Assembly: GCA_002419055.1 (NCBI GenBank)
Contig: DIFI01000006.1
Coordinates: forward strand, 260,937-324,936
From: Peptococcaceae bacterium UBA5752
GTDB taxonomy: Bacteria > Bacillota > Dehalobacteriia > UBA4068
Direction: 5' to 3'
DNA length: 64,000 bases
Part shown: positions 7,700-14,757 of the stretch, piece by piece
Layout of the letters: the number at the start of each line of letters is the position of its first letter
How positions within the stretch are numbered: position 1 is the stretch's first letter
Program-made: the position numbers and the translations under genes
Notes under the pieces: model-generated
What the model saw: the letters and a program-made list of their open reading frames with translations, nothing else
Databases searched by the model: none
Told to the model about the DNA's origin: nothing

Positions 7700-8791
7700 A
7701 TGGCAGTGAATAATCAACAATATATGCAGTTAGCGCTTGACGAAGCAATCAAAGGCTGTGGCTGGGTAAATCCTAATCCCATGGTCGGCGCTGTGATTGT
7801 CAAAGACGACAAAATCATCGGCAAAGGTTATCATCAAAAATACGGCGAGTGGCATGCAGAAAGAAACGCACTTGCCGCATGCTACGACAGCACTAAGGGC
7901 GCTACTATGTATGTAACACTCGAACCATGCTGCCACTGGGGCAAAACCCCTCCCTGCACTGATGCAATCATAGCAAGCGGCATTGCCAAAGTTGTGATTG
8001 GTTCAAAGGATCCCCATAGCCTTGTCGCCGGCAAGGGAATCCGAATACTTGAGCAGCATGGCATAGAAGTATTCACAGGAATACTGGAAGAAAAATGTCA
8101 GCAGTTAAACGAGGTGTTCTTCCATTATATTTGCAGTAAGATTCCGTTTGTGGTCATCAAATACGCTATGACAATCGACGGCAAAACAGCGACAGCAACC
8201 GGTAAATCCCAATGGATAACAGGAGAAATCGCTCGGGAACATGTGCATCGCTTACGCCACCGCTATTCGGCAATCATGGTTGGAGTAGGTACAGTGATTG
8301 CCGATGATCCAATGCTTAGCTGCCGTTTGCCTGACAGTAGAAACCCTATCAGAATAATTTGTGATACCAATTTACGCACTCCTATCGATGCCAAGGTTGT
8401 ACAAACGGCCAATGAAATTACAACTTTTATAGCTACCGCCACAACAAACAGTGAAAAAATAGAAACTCTGAGAGAAAAAAACGTCAATATTATCTCTTTA
8501 CCCAGTAAAAATGGGCATATTAATTTACGGGAGTTAATGACCGTTTTAGGGGAAAAAGAAATCGACAGCATTCTCATTGAAGGCGGCGCTACCCTTCATG
8601 CCGCTGCTTTAGAAAGCGGTATCATCAATAAAGTAATGGCGTATATTGCGCCCAAAATTTTTGGTGGAGAGCAAGCAAAATCAGCCGTAGGCGGTAATGG
8701 TATTGATGATCCCGCTCAGGCTTATCAGCTGAGCGATGGCAAATATACGCAGCTTGGTCAAGATATATTGCTCGAATATACGTTGAAATGA
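7700..8791 (+). CDS. ribD: Bifunctional riboflavin biosynthesis deaminase/reductase RibD
   Basis: About 363 residues. It deaminates 2,5-diamino-6-ribosylamino-pyrimidinone 5'-phosphate and reduces the product. The N-terminal deaminase shows HAE (zinc ligand and catalytic Glu, in GEWHAERNAL) and PCCHWGKTPPC (the other zinc ligands). The C-terminal reductase shows KYAMTIDGKTAT, SQWITG and LIEGGATLHAAAL. Start is uncertain: ATG 7697, ATG 7700 and GTG 7706 are in frame behind GGAG at 7693; GTG 7706 has the best spacing. First gene of the FMN-controlled operon, 10 bases from ribE. Confidence 0.96.
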   Translation: MAVNNQQYMQLALDEAIKGCGWVNPNPMVGAVIVKDDKIIGKGYHQKYGEWHAERNALAACYDSTKGATMYVTLEPCCHWGKTPPCTDAIIASGIAKVVIGSKDPHSLVAGKGIRILEQHGIEVFTGILEEKCQQLNEVFFHYICSKIPFVVIKYAMTIDGKTATATGKSQWITGEIAREHVHRLRHRYSAIMVGVGTVIADDPMLSCRLPDSRNPIRIICDTNLRTPIDAKVVQTANEITTFIATATTNSEKIETLREKNVNIISLPSKNGHINLRELMTVLGEKEIDSILIEGGATLHAAALESGIINKVMAYIAPKIFGGEQAKSAVGGNGIDDPAQAYQLSDGKYTQLGQDILLEYTLK

Positions 8792-8801
8792 GGTGAATGC
8801 A

Positions 8802-9452
8802 ATGTTTACAGGCATCATTGAGGAAATAGGCACGATTACCGCCATCCCCAAAAAAGCTAAGTCTGCACAGCTGAAAATTAAAGCAACACTGTTATTCGAT
8901 GATCTAAAATTAGGCGACAGCGTAGCTGTAAACGGCGTATGTTTGACAGTGACAGAATTTGGCGATAAGCAGTTTGCCGCCGATGTAATGAACGAAACGC
9001 TGTCCCGCAGCAATCTTGGAGATTTGCAAACCGGGAGTAAAGTAAATCTGGAACGCGCCATGTCGGCTTTCGGGCGTTTCGGAGGACATATCGTTTCCGG
9101 GCATATCGACGGCACCGGACGGATCATCGCCATAGAGAGAGATGACAATGCCGTCTGGCTGACAGTTTCAACATCGCCGTTGGTATTAAAATACATCATA
9201 GAAAAGGGTTCTATTGCCATTGATGGCATTAGCCTAACCGTAGCGAGGATAACAGAAAATAATTTTGCGGTTTCTATCATTCCCCATACCACCAAAGCTA
9301 CAACGCTGCTGGACAAAAAAGTTGGAGATTATGTCAATTTAGAAAATGATATCATTGGCAAGTACGTTGAGAGGTTTTGCAGCCTCTCCAACAATGAAGA
9401 AATGGCTAACAGTAATATCACCGCTGAATTCCTTGCAAGGGCAGGATTTTAA
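8802..9452 (+). CDS. ribE: Riboflavin synthase, alpha subunit
   Basis: 216 residues; dismutates two 6,7-dimethyl-8-ribityllumazine molecules to riboflavin. The start ATG 8802 gives the canonical MFTGIIEEIG N-terminus and has GAGGTG upstream; the GTG at 8793 would overlap that ribosome site. The two homologous lumazine-binding halves are visible, with the repeated pattern VAVNGVCLTV and IAIDGISLTV, and GGHIVSGHIDGTG between them. Length is normal for the trimeric enzyme. Confidence 0.97.
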   Translation: MFTGIIEEIGTITAIPKKAKSAQLKIKATLLFDDLKLGDSVAVNGVCLTVTEFGDKQFAADVMNETLSRSNLGDLQTGSKVNLERAMSAFGRFGGHIVSGHIDGTGRIIAIERDDNAVWLTVSTSPLVLKYIIEKGSIAIDGISLTVARITENNFAVSIIPHTTKATTLLDKKVGDYVNLENDIIGKYVERFCSLSNNEEMANSNITAEFLARAGF

Positions 9453-9472
9453 TATTTAGGAGTGAAATACAC

Positions 9473-10672
9473 ATGTTTAAATTTAACACCATCGAAGAAG
9501 CAATTGAAGAATTAAGAAATGGCAAAATCATCCTAGCAACCGACGATGAAGACAGAGAAAATGAAGGAGATTTTATCTGTGCTGCTCAATTCGCCACAAC
9601 AGCCAATGTCAATTTTATGGCAACCCACGGCAAAGGGCTGATTTGTATGCCAATGGGGGAAGCACTTGTACACAAGCTGCGTATTCCCCAGATGGTTACT
9701 CAAAACACCGATAACCATGAGACAGCCTTCACCGTATCAATCGACCATGTTGATACTACCACAGGTATTTCCGCCGCGGAACGATCATATACTGCGCTCA
9801 AATGCGTAGAAGACGACGCCAAGCCGGAGGACTTTCGGCGTCCAGGTCATATGTTCCCCTTACTGGCCAAAAAGAACGGCGTTTTAGAACGCAACGGCCA
9901 TACCGAAGCAACCGTCGATTTAATGCGTCTGGCAGGGCTCAAAGAAAGCGGCCTTTGTTGCGAGATCATGAAAGAAGACGGTACTATGATGAGAACGCCG
10001 GAGTTAATTGAACTGGCACAGAAATATAATTTAAAATTTATTACCATCAAAGCGCTTCAGAATTACCGCAAAAAAAATGATAAATTGGTTCTTCGGATAG
10101 CTGTCACCAAAATGCCCACCAAATTCGGTAATTTTACGGCCTACGGCTATGTTAATATATTAAACGGTGAACATCATGTGGCTTTGGTTAAAGGAGAAAT
10201 AGGCGACGGACAAAATATTCTTTGTCGTGTTCACTCCGAATGTCTGACCGGTGACGCTTTTTGTTCTTCTCGCTGCGACTGCGGCGACCAGCTAAGAACT
10301 GCCATGAGCTTGATAGAACAAGAAGGACGCGGCATAGTACTCTATATGCGGCAAGAGGGACGCGGCATTGGTTTGATTAATAAACTTCGTGCCTATGAAC
10401 TGCAGGACACCGGCCTTGATACAGTCCAGGCCAATATTGCACTTGGCTTCGAAGAAGACCCACGTGAGTATTACATCGGCGCTCAAATATTGCGTGATTT
10501 AGGAGCCAAAACATTGTGGCTGCTGACCAACAATCCCAAAAAAGTTTATGGACTGGCTGATTTCGGCATGGAAATAATTGAGCGGTTGCCTATTCAAATT
10601 AAAGCAACCAAAGAAGATGAGTTTTATTTGAAAACCAAAAAAAATAAAATGGGTCACATTTTAGATTATTAA
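9473..10672 (+). CDS. ribBA: Bifunctional DHBP synthase / GTP cyclohydrolase II
   Basis: 399 residues and two complete domains. N-terminal 3,4-dihydroxy-2-butanone-4-phosphate synthase: DDEDRENEGD (metal site), then GHMFPLLAKKNGVLERNGHT. C-terminal GTP cyclohydrolase II: HSECLTGDAFCSSRCDCGDQ with the three zinc-binding Cys, RQEGRGIGL and TNNPKKVYGL. It supplies both branches feeding lumazine synthase, from ribulose-5-phosphate and from GTP. AGGAGTG precedes the ATG. An extra Cys replaces the usual Gly of the VFGS segment within the zinc loop (AFCS), probably harmless. Confidence 0.97.
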   Translation: MFKFNTIEEAIEELRNGKIILATDDEDRENEGDFICAAQFATTANVNFMATHGKGLICMPMGEALVHKLRIPQMVTQNTDNHETAFTVSIDHVDTTTGISAAERSYTALKCVEDDAKPEDFRRPGHMFPLLAKKNGVLERNGHTEATVDLMRLAGLKESGLCCEIMKEDGTMMRTPELIELAQKYNLKFITIKALQNYRKKNDKLVLRIAVTKMPTKFGNFTAYGYVNILNGEHHVALVKGEIGDGQNILCRVHSECLTGDAFCSSRCDCGDQLRTAMSLIEQEGRGIVLYMRQEGRGIGLINKLRAYELQDTGLDTVQANIALGFEEDPREYYIGAQILRDLGAKTLWLLTNNPKKVYGLADFGMEIIERLPIQIKATKEDEFYLKTKKNKMGHILDY

Positions 10673-10691
10673 TAGCAAAGGAGAAATTATT

Positions 10692-11159
10692 ATGAAAGTG
10701 TATCAAGGAAACCTGGTTTCGGAAAATATCAAAATAGGCATCATTGCCACGAGATTCAATGAGTTTATCGTATCAAAGCTGCTCACAGGCGCTCTTGACG
10801 GATTGAGCCGTCACAATGTCCTTGATGATGACATAGAAATTGCTTGGGTGCCAGGAGCTTTCGAAATTCCGTTGATTGCCTCAAAAATGGCCAAAAGCGG
10901 CAAGTATGACGCTATTATTTGTCTAGGCACAGTCATTCGCGGACAAACCTCTCATTACGAGTATGTCTGCAACGAAGTAACAAAGGGCATTGCTCAAGTT
11001 TCACTTAAATATGATATGCCGATAATTTTCGGTGTCTTAACTACAGAAAATATCGAGCAGGCTATCGAGCGGGCCGGTACTAAAGCCGGTAACAAAGGTT
11101 ACGATTGCGCCATCAGTGCCATTGAAATGGTCAACCTGAGCAAAGAGATCGAACAATAA
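10692..11159 (+). CDS. ribH: 6,7-dimethyl-8-ribityllumazine synthase
   Basis: 155 residues, the normal length. Condenses the pyrimidine intermediate with dihydroxybutanone phosphate. Motifs: ATRFNEFI (substrate binding), VPGAFEIPL, LGTVIRGQTSHYEYV with the catalytic His, and FGVLTTEN. AAAGGAG precedes the ATG. The following HAD gene starts after a single base, so translation of the two is likely coupled. Confidence 0.97.
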   Translation: MKVYQGNLVSENIKIGIIATRFNEFIVSKLLTGALDGLSRHNVLDDDIEIAWVPGAFEIPLIASKMAKSGKYDAIICLGTVIRGQTSHYEYVCNEVTKGIAQVSLKYDMPIIFGVLTTENIEQAIERAGTKAGNKGYDCAISAIEMVNLSKEIEQ

Positions 11160-11160
11160 T

Positions 11161-11814
11161 ATGATAAATTTAATATTTGATTTTGACGGTACGCTGCATA
11201 ACTGCATCAAAATTTATGCGCCGGCTTTCCGTAAAGCATACCAATATTTAGTTGATCAAAAGCTGGCCTCCTCCCGGCAATGGACTGAAGAAGAAATCAG
11301 CCAATGGATCGGATACAGCAGCAAGGAAATGTGGAATAAGTTTATGCCCAAGCTTTCCGATCAGCAAAAAGAAAAGGGCAGCCAACTCATCGGCAGCGAA
11401 ATGTTGGTTGCCTTACAATCCGGCCTTGCTCAACTCTACGAGGGAGTACCACAAATGCTCGCTGAGTTGAAAAAGCAAGGATACCGCTTGATTTTCCTGA
11501 GCAATTGTAAAACTGCATACATGAGTGAATGTCAAAAAGCATTTTCCCTGACAGCATATTTTGCTGATTTCTATTGCACCGAACAATATAGCTTTGCGCC
11601 TAAACATCAAATATATAAAAATATTTTCGATAAATACGGACATAAAAATATCATTATCGGAGACCGTTACGCCGATATGAAGATTGCCAAGATTAATCAA
11701 TTGCCTGCGATTGGCTGCCGATACGGTTTTGGCAGCAGCCAAGAACTTAAAAGCGCAACTATTATTGTAGATGCGCCGGAACAAATTATTACAGCTATCA
11801 AACAAATTATTTAA
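11161..11814 (+). CDS. HAD-superfamily phosphatase in the riboflavin operon
   Basis: 217 residues, HAD hydrolase with a helical cap (subclass I). Motif I FDFDGTL with both Asp residues, motif II FLSNC, a Lys in FAPKHQI for motif III, and motif IV GDRYADMKIA are all intact, so it is probably active. It begins one base after ribH under the same FMN riboswitch. Riboflavin synthesis needs a phosphatase acting on 5-amino-6-(5-phosphoribitylamino)uracil between RibD and RibH, a step done by HAD enzymes such as YcsE/YbjI/YigB in model bacteria. That step is the best guess; a phosphoglycolate-phosphatase-like general enzyme is the alternative. Confidence 0.85.
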   Translation: MINLIFDFDGTLHNCIKIYAPAFRKAYQYLVDQKLASSRQWTEEEISQWIGYSSKEMWNKFMPKLSDQQKEKGSQLIGSEMLVALQSGLAQLYEGVPQMLAELKKQGYRLIFLSNCKTAYMSECQKAFSLTAYFADFYCTEQYSFAPKHQIYKNIFDKYGHKNIIIGDRYADMKIAKINQLPAIGCRYGFGSSQELKSATIIVDAPEQIITAIKQII

Positions 11815-11831
11815 TTTCAGAATTTATATCT

Positions 11832-11886
11832 AATAAGTCTGCTAACATTTCTAATTGCGTAAATGTTAGCAGACTTATTTTTTATG
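11832..11886 (+). terminator. Terminator of the rib operon
   Basis: AATAAGTCTGCTAACATTT and its complement AAATGTTAGCAGACTTATT enclose a ten-base loop and lead into TTTTTT. Very stable intrinsic terminator. Confidence 0.92.
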
Positions 11887-11906
11887 TTTATATTTAGTTT
11901 TGTTTT

Positions 11907-11934
11907 TTGATATTTTGAAAAAATTTGTTATAAT
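11907..11934 (+). promoter_or_regulatory. Promoter of the polysaccharide deacetylase gene
   Basis: TTGATA (11907-11912), 16-base spacer, TATAAT (11929-11934). Confidence 0.65.
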
Positions 11935-11974
11935 AATATAAAGAAAGTCCATTTAATATCCGCCTATTGCAATT

Positions 11975-12868
11975 ATGCTTATAATGAAAGGACGTAGGCC
12001 TATAAAAAAATTTATTGTAGGAATGTTTATTGCAGTAATTATTCTTATCTGCTGTTTTGGTATTGCCAGAACAGCAGATATAAAAGTAAACAATGGTTTT
12101 TCTGTTGAAGAAAAGACTATTCCTGTTTTGATGTATCATAATATCTCTAATAATGTTACTTCTGAAAATGTAACACCTGAAAAATATTTGGATGATATGA
12201 TGACATTAAAAAAAGCCGGTTATACAGCAATCTTTTTCAGTGATCTTGTAGGTTATTTAAAAGGCCAAAACAGCTTGCCTGCAAAGCCGGTTATTATTAC
12301 CTTTGATGATGGTTATTACTCGAACTACGAATATGCATATCCCATTGCCCAAAAGACAAATATGAAGTTTACTATTTCGGTTATTGGTTGGTCTATAGGA
12401 AGAAATACTTTTATTAATAGTAATAAGTCAATTATCCCTCATTTTGGATGGGATGAGATGAAAGAAATGTATGATAGCGGTTTTGTAGATATCCAATGTC
12501 ATACTTTTGATTTGCATTCTCCAGAAGGATTAAGCAATGGTTATGCGACACCAGTAGGTCAAGGGGTTATGCCACTGAAAAATGAGACTTTTGAAAACTA
12601 TCAAAGTAGAATTCAAAAAGATTTAACGATGTTTAATGATCTAATAGATAAACATTTAGGCTATAGAACTACCTTTTTGTTTTATCCGTACGGAGTACAT
12701 AATCAAGATACCGAATCAATTGTTTCAGAATTTGACTTTACGGGAACCGTAACAATAGAAGAAGGAGTACGAACTTTCTCTAACTTAGCGGATTTATATG
12801 AAATTCCACGTATTAATGTTAGTAATGATTTAAAAGGTCAAGATTTAATCAATAAAATAGAACCGTAA
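11975..12868 (+). CDS. NodB-type polysaccharide deacetylase
   Basis: 297 residues with one N-terminal membrane segment (about residues 13-29), so probably membrane-anchored and acting outside the cell on peptidoglycan or another amino-sugar polymer. NodB motifs: VLMYHNIS, TFDDGY with the catalytic Asp and metal Asp, CHTFDLH with metal His residues (a variant of the usual SHT-x-x-H), and FYPYG. Start is uncertain (ATG 11975 or 11984; neither has a clear ribosome site). The gene is visibly richer in A+T than the rib and leu genes around it and is monocistronic, which may reflect recent acquisition. Confidence 0.85.
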   Translation: MLIMKGRRPIKKFIVGMFIAVIILICCFGIARTADIKVNNGFSVEEKTIPVLMYHNISNNVTSENVTPEKYLDDMMTLKKAGYTAIFFSDLVGYLKGQNSLPAKPVIITFDDGYYSNYEYAYPIAQKTNMKFTISVIGWSIGRNTFINSNKSIIPHFGWDEMKEMYDSGFVDIQCHTFDLHSPEGLSNGYATPVGQGVMPLKNETFENYQSRIQKDLTMFNDLIDKHLGYRTTFLFYPYGVHNQDTESIVSEFDFTGTVTIEEGVRTFSNLADLYEIPRINVSNDLKGQDLINKIEP

Positions 12869-12935
12869 ATGGGGTTAATTAGTGAACAGATTTTCATCAA
12901 ATAAAGATATTTACATAAGATCTTAGTGTATAGAA

Positions 12936-12968
12936 AAGCCTCGTTCAGTATCATACTGTACGAGGCTT
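12936..12968. terminator. Bidirectional terminator between deacetylase and degV
   Basis: AAGCCTCGT pairs with ACGAGGCTT across a palindrome-containing loop (CAGTATCATACTG). On the minus strand the hairpin is followed by TTTT; on the plus strand the U-run is poor. The rest of 12869-13033 holds no gene. Confidence 0.65.
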
Positions 12969-13033
12969 AAGTCAAACCGGTTTTTTTGTGTCTACTTTTA
13001 GTTGAATTCTGTAATTTATCAAAAGCCTCTTTA

Positions 13034-13855
13034 TTATTTATCAAAATAAGCTAACCCTGCAGCACCCGGACCAGTATGAACGCCAACAATACTACCGATA
13101 TAATATGGTACTTCTTGTGGAGAGTATCCCAGTTTGTCGTAAATCATCCGCAATAAAGGCAGATTGCCTGAATGGGTAAAGCTGATTGGCATTTCAAAGT
13201 TTATACCGCCTTGTTCTGTGATGATTTTGGCAAGTTCAGTAACAGCTCCTTTCAAGCCGCACTTTTTGCTGATATTAAATACTTCTCCGTTTTGTATAGC
13301 TATAATCGGTTTAAATGCCAGCATTGAGCCGATAGCACCCTGAGCATTAGATAAACGACCACCTTTGACTAAGTATTTCAAACTGTCAAGTATTGCAAAG
13401 ACCTTCAATTTTTTAGACAGCTTTGTTATGTCTTTTGCGATCTGTTTAGCTGTTTCCCCATTATTTCTTTTTTCGGCAGCAAGCTTCACCAATAATCCCA
13501 AGCCAATCGAAACAGTTTCGGTATCTACAATATGTATATCGCTGCGACCGAGAGCTTCCTTTGCAATAACTGCTGATTGATATGTGCCGCTAAATTTTGA
13601 CGAAAGAGTAAGTACTAATATTTCCTCATTGTTGTGACGCTCAAAAGCAGTGGCAAAATCACCAACGCTAATTAAAGAAGTAGTCGGCAACTCTTGACAG
13701 TTTCTTAATTTTTTATAAAATTCCTCATTAGTAATAGTCTTTTTATCTATATATTCATCTTCACCAAAATTAACCTTCAGCGATAACATTTCGACATCTA
13801 ATGAATCTGTTTCCCTAAGCGACATGTCACATGTACTATCTGTAATTATTTTCAT
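13034..13855 (-). CDS. DegV family fatty-acid-binding protein (FakB-like)
   Basis: 273 residues. DegV/FakB proteins bind a fatty acid and present it to the kinase FakA for incorporation into phospholipid. Motifs: ITDSTCDM at the N-terminus, PTTSLISVGDF, LSSKFSGTYQSA (head-group binding Ser), LKYLVKGGRLS, and HTGPGAAGLAY at the C-terminus. Cotranscribed with the marR gene 12 bases upstream. No fakA is visible in the window; ligand is unknown. Confidence 0.9.
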   Translation of the reverse strand: MKIITDSTCDMSLRETDSLDVEMLSLKVNFGEDEYIDKKTITNEEFYKKLRNCQELPTTSLISVGDFATAFERHNNEEILVLTLSSKFSGTYQSAVIAKEALGRSDIHIVDTETVSIGLGLLVKLAAEKRNNGETAKQIAKDITKLSKKLKVFAILDSLKYLVKGGRLSNAQGAIGSMLAFKPIIAIQNGEVFNISKKCGLKGAVTELAKIITEQGGINFEMPISFTHSGNLPLLRMIYDKLGYSPQEVPYYIGSIVGVHTGPGAAGLAYFDK

Positions 13856-13866
13856 TTAATATCTCC

Positions 13867-14328
13867 TTATATCTTTTTTGCATATGATTCAAAAAACGCC
13901 GATAGTTGTTCTAAAGACAGTGTAAGTCTATCTAAATCATCTTCCTCTATCACATCTGCTACTTGTTCGAGCATTAATTGATGAAATTCATCATGCTTAT
14001 CATTGGCTGCATGACCACTTGCTGTAGCGCTGACTAAAACAATACGCCGATCCGCCTCGGAAGCTGCCCGCCTCAGGTAACCTTTGCGGATCAATGTATT
14101 AACCGCCGTAGTAAGCGCCCCTACTGAAATATTCAATGAACTTGCGATCTGGGTCATGGTATTATTATCGCTTGACTCAAGATTGATAACTGCAGCAATT
14201 ACATGCACTTCTCTAACAGAAAGATTTTTCAAACCGCTTTTATTTAGTGCGATTTCTTCTAAAGATAGCAAATTATTAAAAGTGCGCACGAAGAAATTAT
14301 CAAGTTTTTTCTTTTGTTGCTCATTCAT
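13867..14328 (-). CDS. MarR-family transcriptional regulator
   Basis: 153 residues with a winged helix: MTQIASSLNISVGALTTAVN (helix-turn-helix), then LIRKGYLRRAASEADRRIVLVSAT, the beta-wing with the conserved DRR. N- and C-terminal helices would form the dimer interface. Being paired with a fatty-acid-binding DegV protein, it may sense a lipid (FabT, the lipid-synthesis repressor of streptococci, is also a MarR protein), but that is inference. Likely autoregulated: its own promoter is embedded in A+T-rich repeats. Confidence 0.92.
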   Translation of the reverse strand: MNEQQKKKLDNFFVRTFNNLLSLEEIALNKSGLKNLSVREVHVIAAVINLESSDNNTMTQIASSLNISVGALTTAVNTLIRKGYLRRAASEADRRIVLVSATASGHAANDKHDEFHQLMLEQVADVIEEDDLDRLTLSLEQLSAFFESYAKKI

Positions 14329-14355
14329 AACCTTAACTCCTTTTAACTTAAAACT

Positions 14356-14384
14356 ATTTTAATTTAAAAGTATCTTAAAGTCAA
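14356..14384 (-). promoter_or_regulatory. Promoter of marR-degV
   Basis: Minus strand TTGACT (14384-14379), 17-base spacer, TAAAAT (14361-14356). Around it are repeats of the type ACTTTTAAATT / AGTTTTAAGT that could be the MarR operator; no precise dyad was defined. Confidence 0.65.
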
Positions 14385-14428
14385 GATATTTTCATATTAT
14401 TTACCGTCAAAACATATAAAAATATATC

Positions 14429-14457
14429 TTGACAACAGGACCCTTCCATGCTATACT
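14429..14457 (+). promoter_or_regulatory. Promoter of the leu operon
   Basis: TTGACA (14429-14434), 17-base spacer, TATACT (14452-14457): near-consensus sigma-A promoter, about 20 bases before the leader-peptide ribosome site. Confidence 0.88.
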
Positions 14458-14485
14458 GCATAAAATATATAAAGGAGAACCAGTA

Positions 14486-14599
14486 ATGATCTCATTATTT
14501 ACGAACGCCATCGCTATTATTAACATTACTTTGCTGCTAGGTCTGCTATTAGTGGTCCTACTGCTTAGTCATGCTAAATTGGCGATTTACTGTAAATAA
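14486..14599 (+). CDS. leuL: Leu-rich leader peptide of the leu operon
   Basis: 37 codons behind AAAGGAG. Eleven residues are Leu and codons 16-27 read LLLGLLLVVLLL, nine Leu of twelve, using TTG, CTG, CTA, TTA and CTT; six Ile codons are also present. The ORF ends 27 bases before a 16-pair terminator, upstream of leuA. This is the arrangement of a transcription attenuator: a ribosome starved for Leu-tRNA stalls in the Leu run. The peptide itself is presumably discarded. It could instead be a small membrane protein, but the overlap of its last codons with the anti-terminator argues for a leader. Confidence 0.85.
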   Translation: MISLFTNAIAIINITLLLGLLLVVLLLSHAKLAIYCK

Positions 14600-14642
14600 G
14601 GGTCTAATTGGATTAAACTAATTTTTAAACCCTGCAGTGAAT
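14585..14642 (+). promoter_or_regulatory. Leu attenuator: anti-terminator arms
   Basis: ATTTACTG (14585-14592, the last codons of the leader) is complementary to CAGTGAAT (14635-14642, the end of the 5' terminator arm) with one G-U pair; GGGT (14600-14603) pairs with ACCC (14629-14632). A ribosome stalled on the upstream Leu codons leaves this structure free to form and blocks the terminator. A ribosome reaching the stop codon (14597-14599) covers it and lets the terminator form. Pairing read by eye. Confidence 0.7.
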
Positions 14643-14670
14643 GCCAATTCACTGCAGGGTTTTTGTTTTT
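14627..14670 (+). terminator. Leu attenuator terminator
   Basis: A perfect 16-pair stem, AAACCCTGCAGTGAAT with ATTCACTGCAGGGTTT, loop GCCA, followed by TTGTTTTTTT. It lies 88 bases before leuA, so it acts before the structural genes. Confidence 0.95.
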
Positions 14671-14757
14671 TTGAGATTAGTGGCTTATAGAAAGATATTT
14701 AATTTATCTTCTTTATAATAAAAAACATATATGAACGAAAGGAGGATGTATAAAAAA

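Noticed and set aside
12890..12935. Short GTG-initiated frame of about 14 codons after the deacetylase
   Set aside because: Too short, weak ribosome site and no structure to suggest a leader; probably chance.
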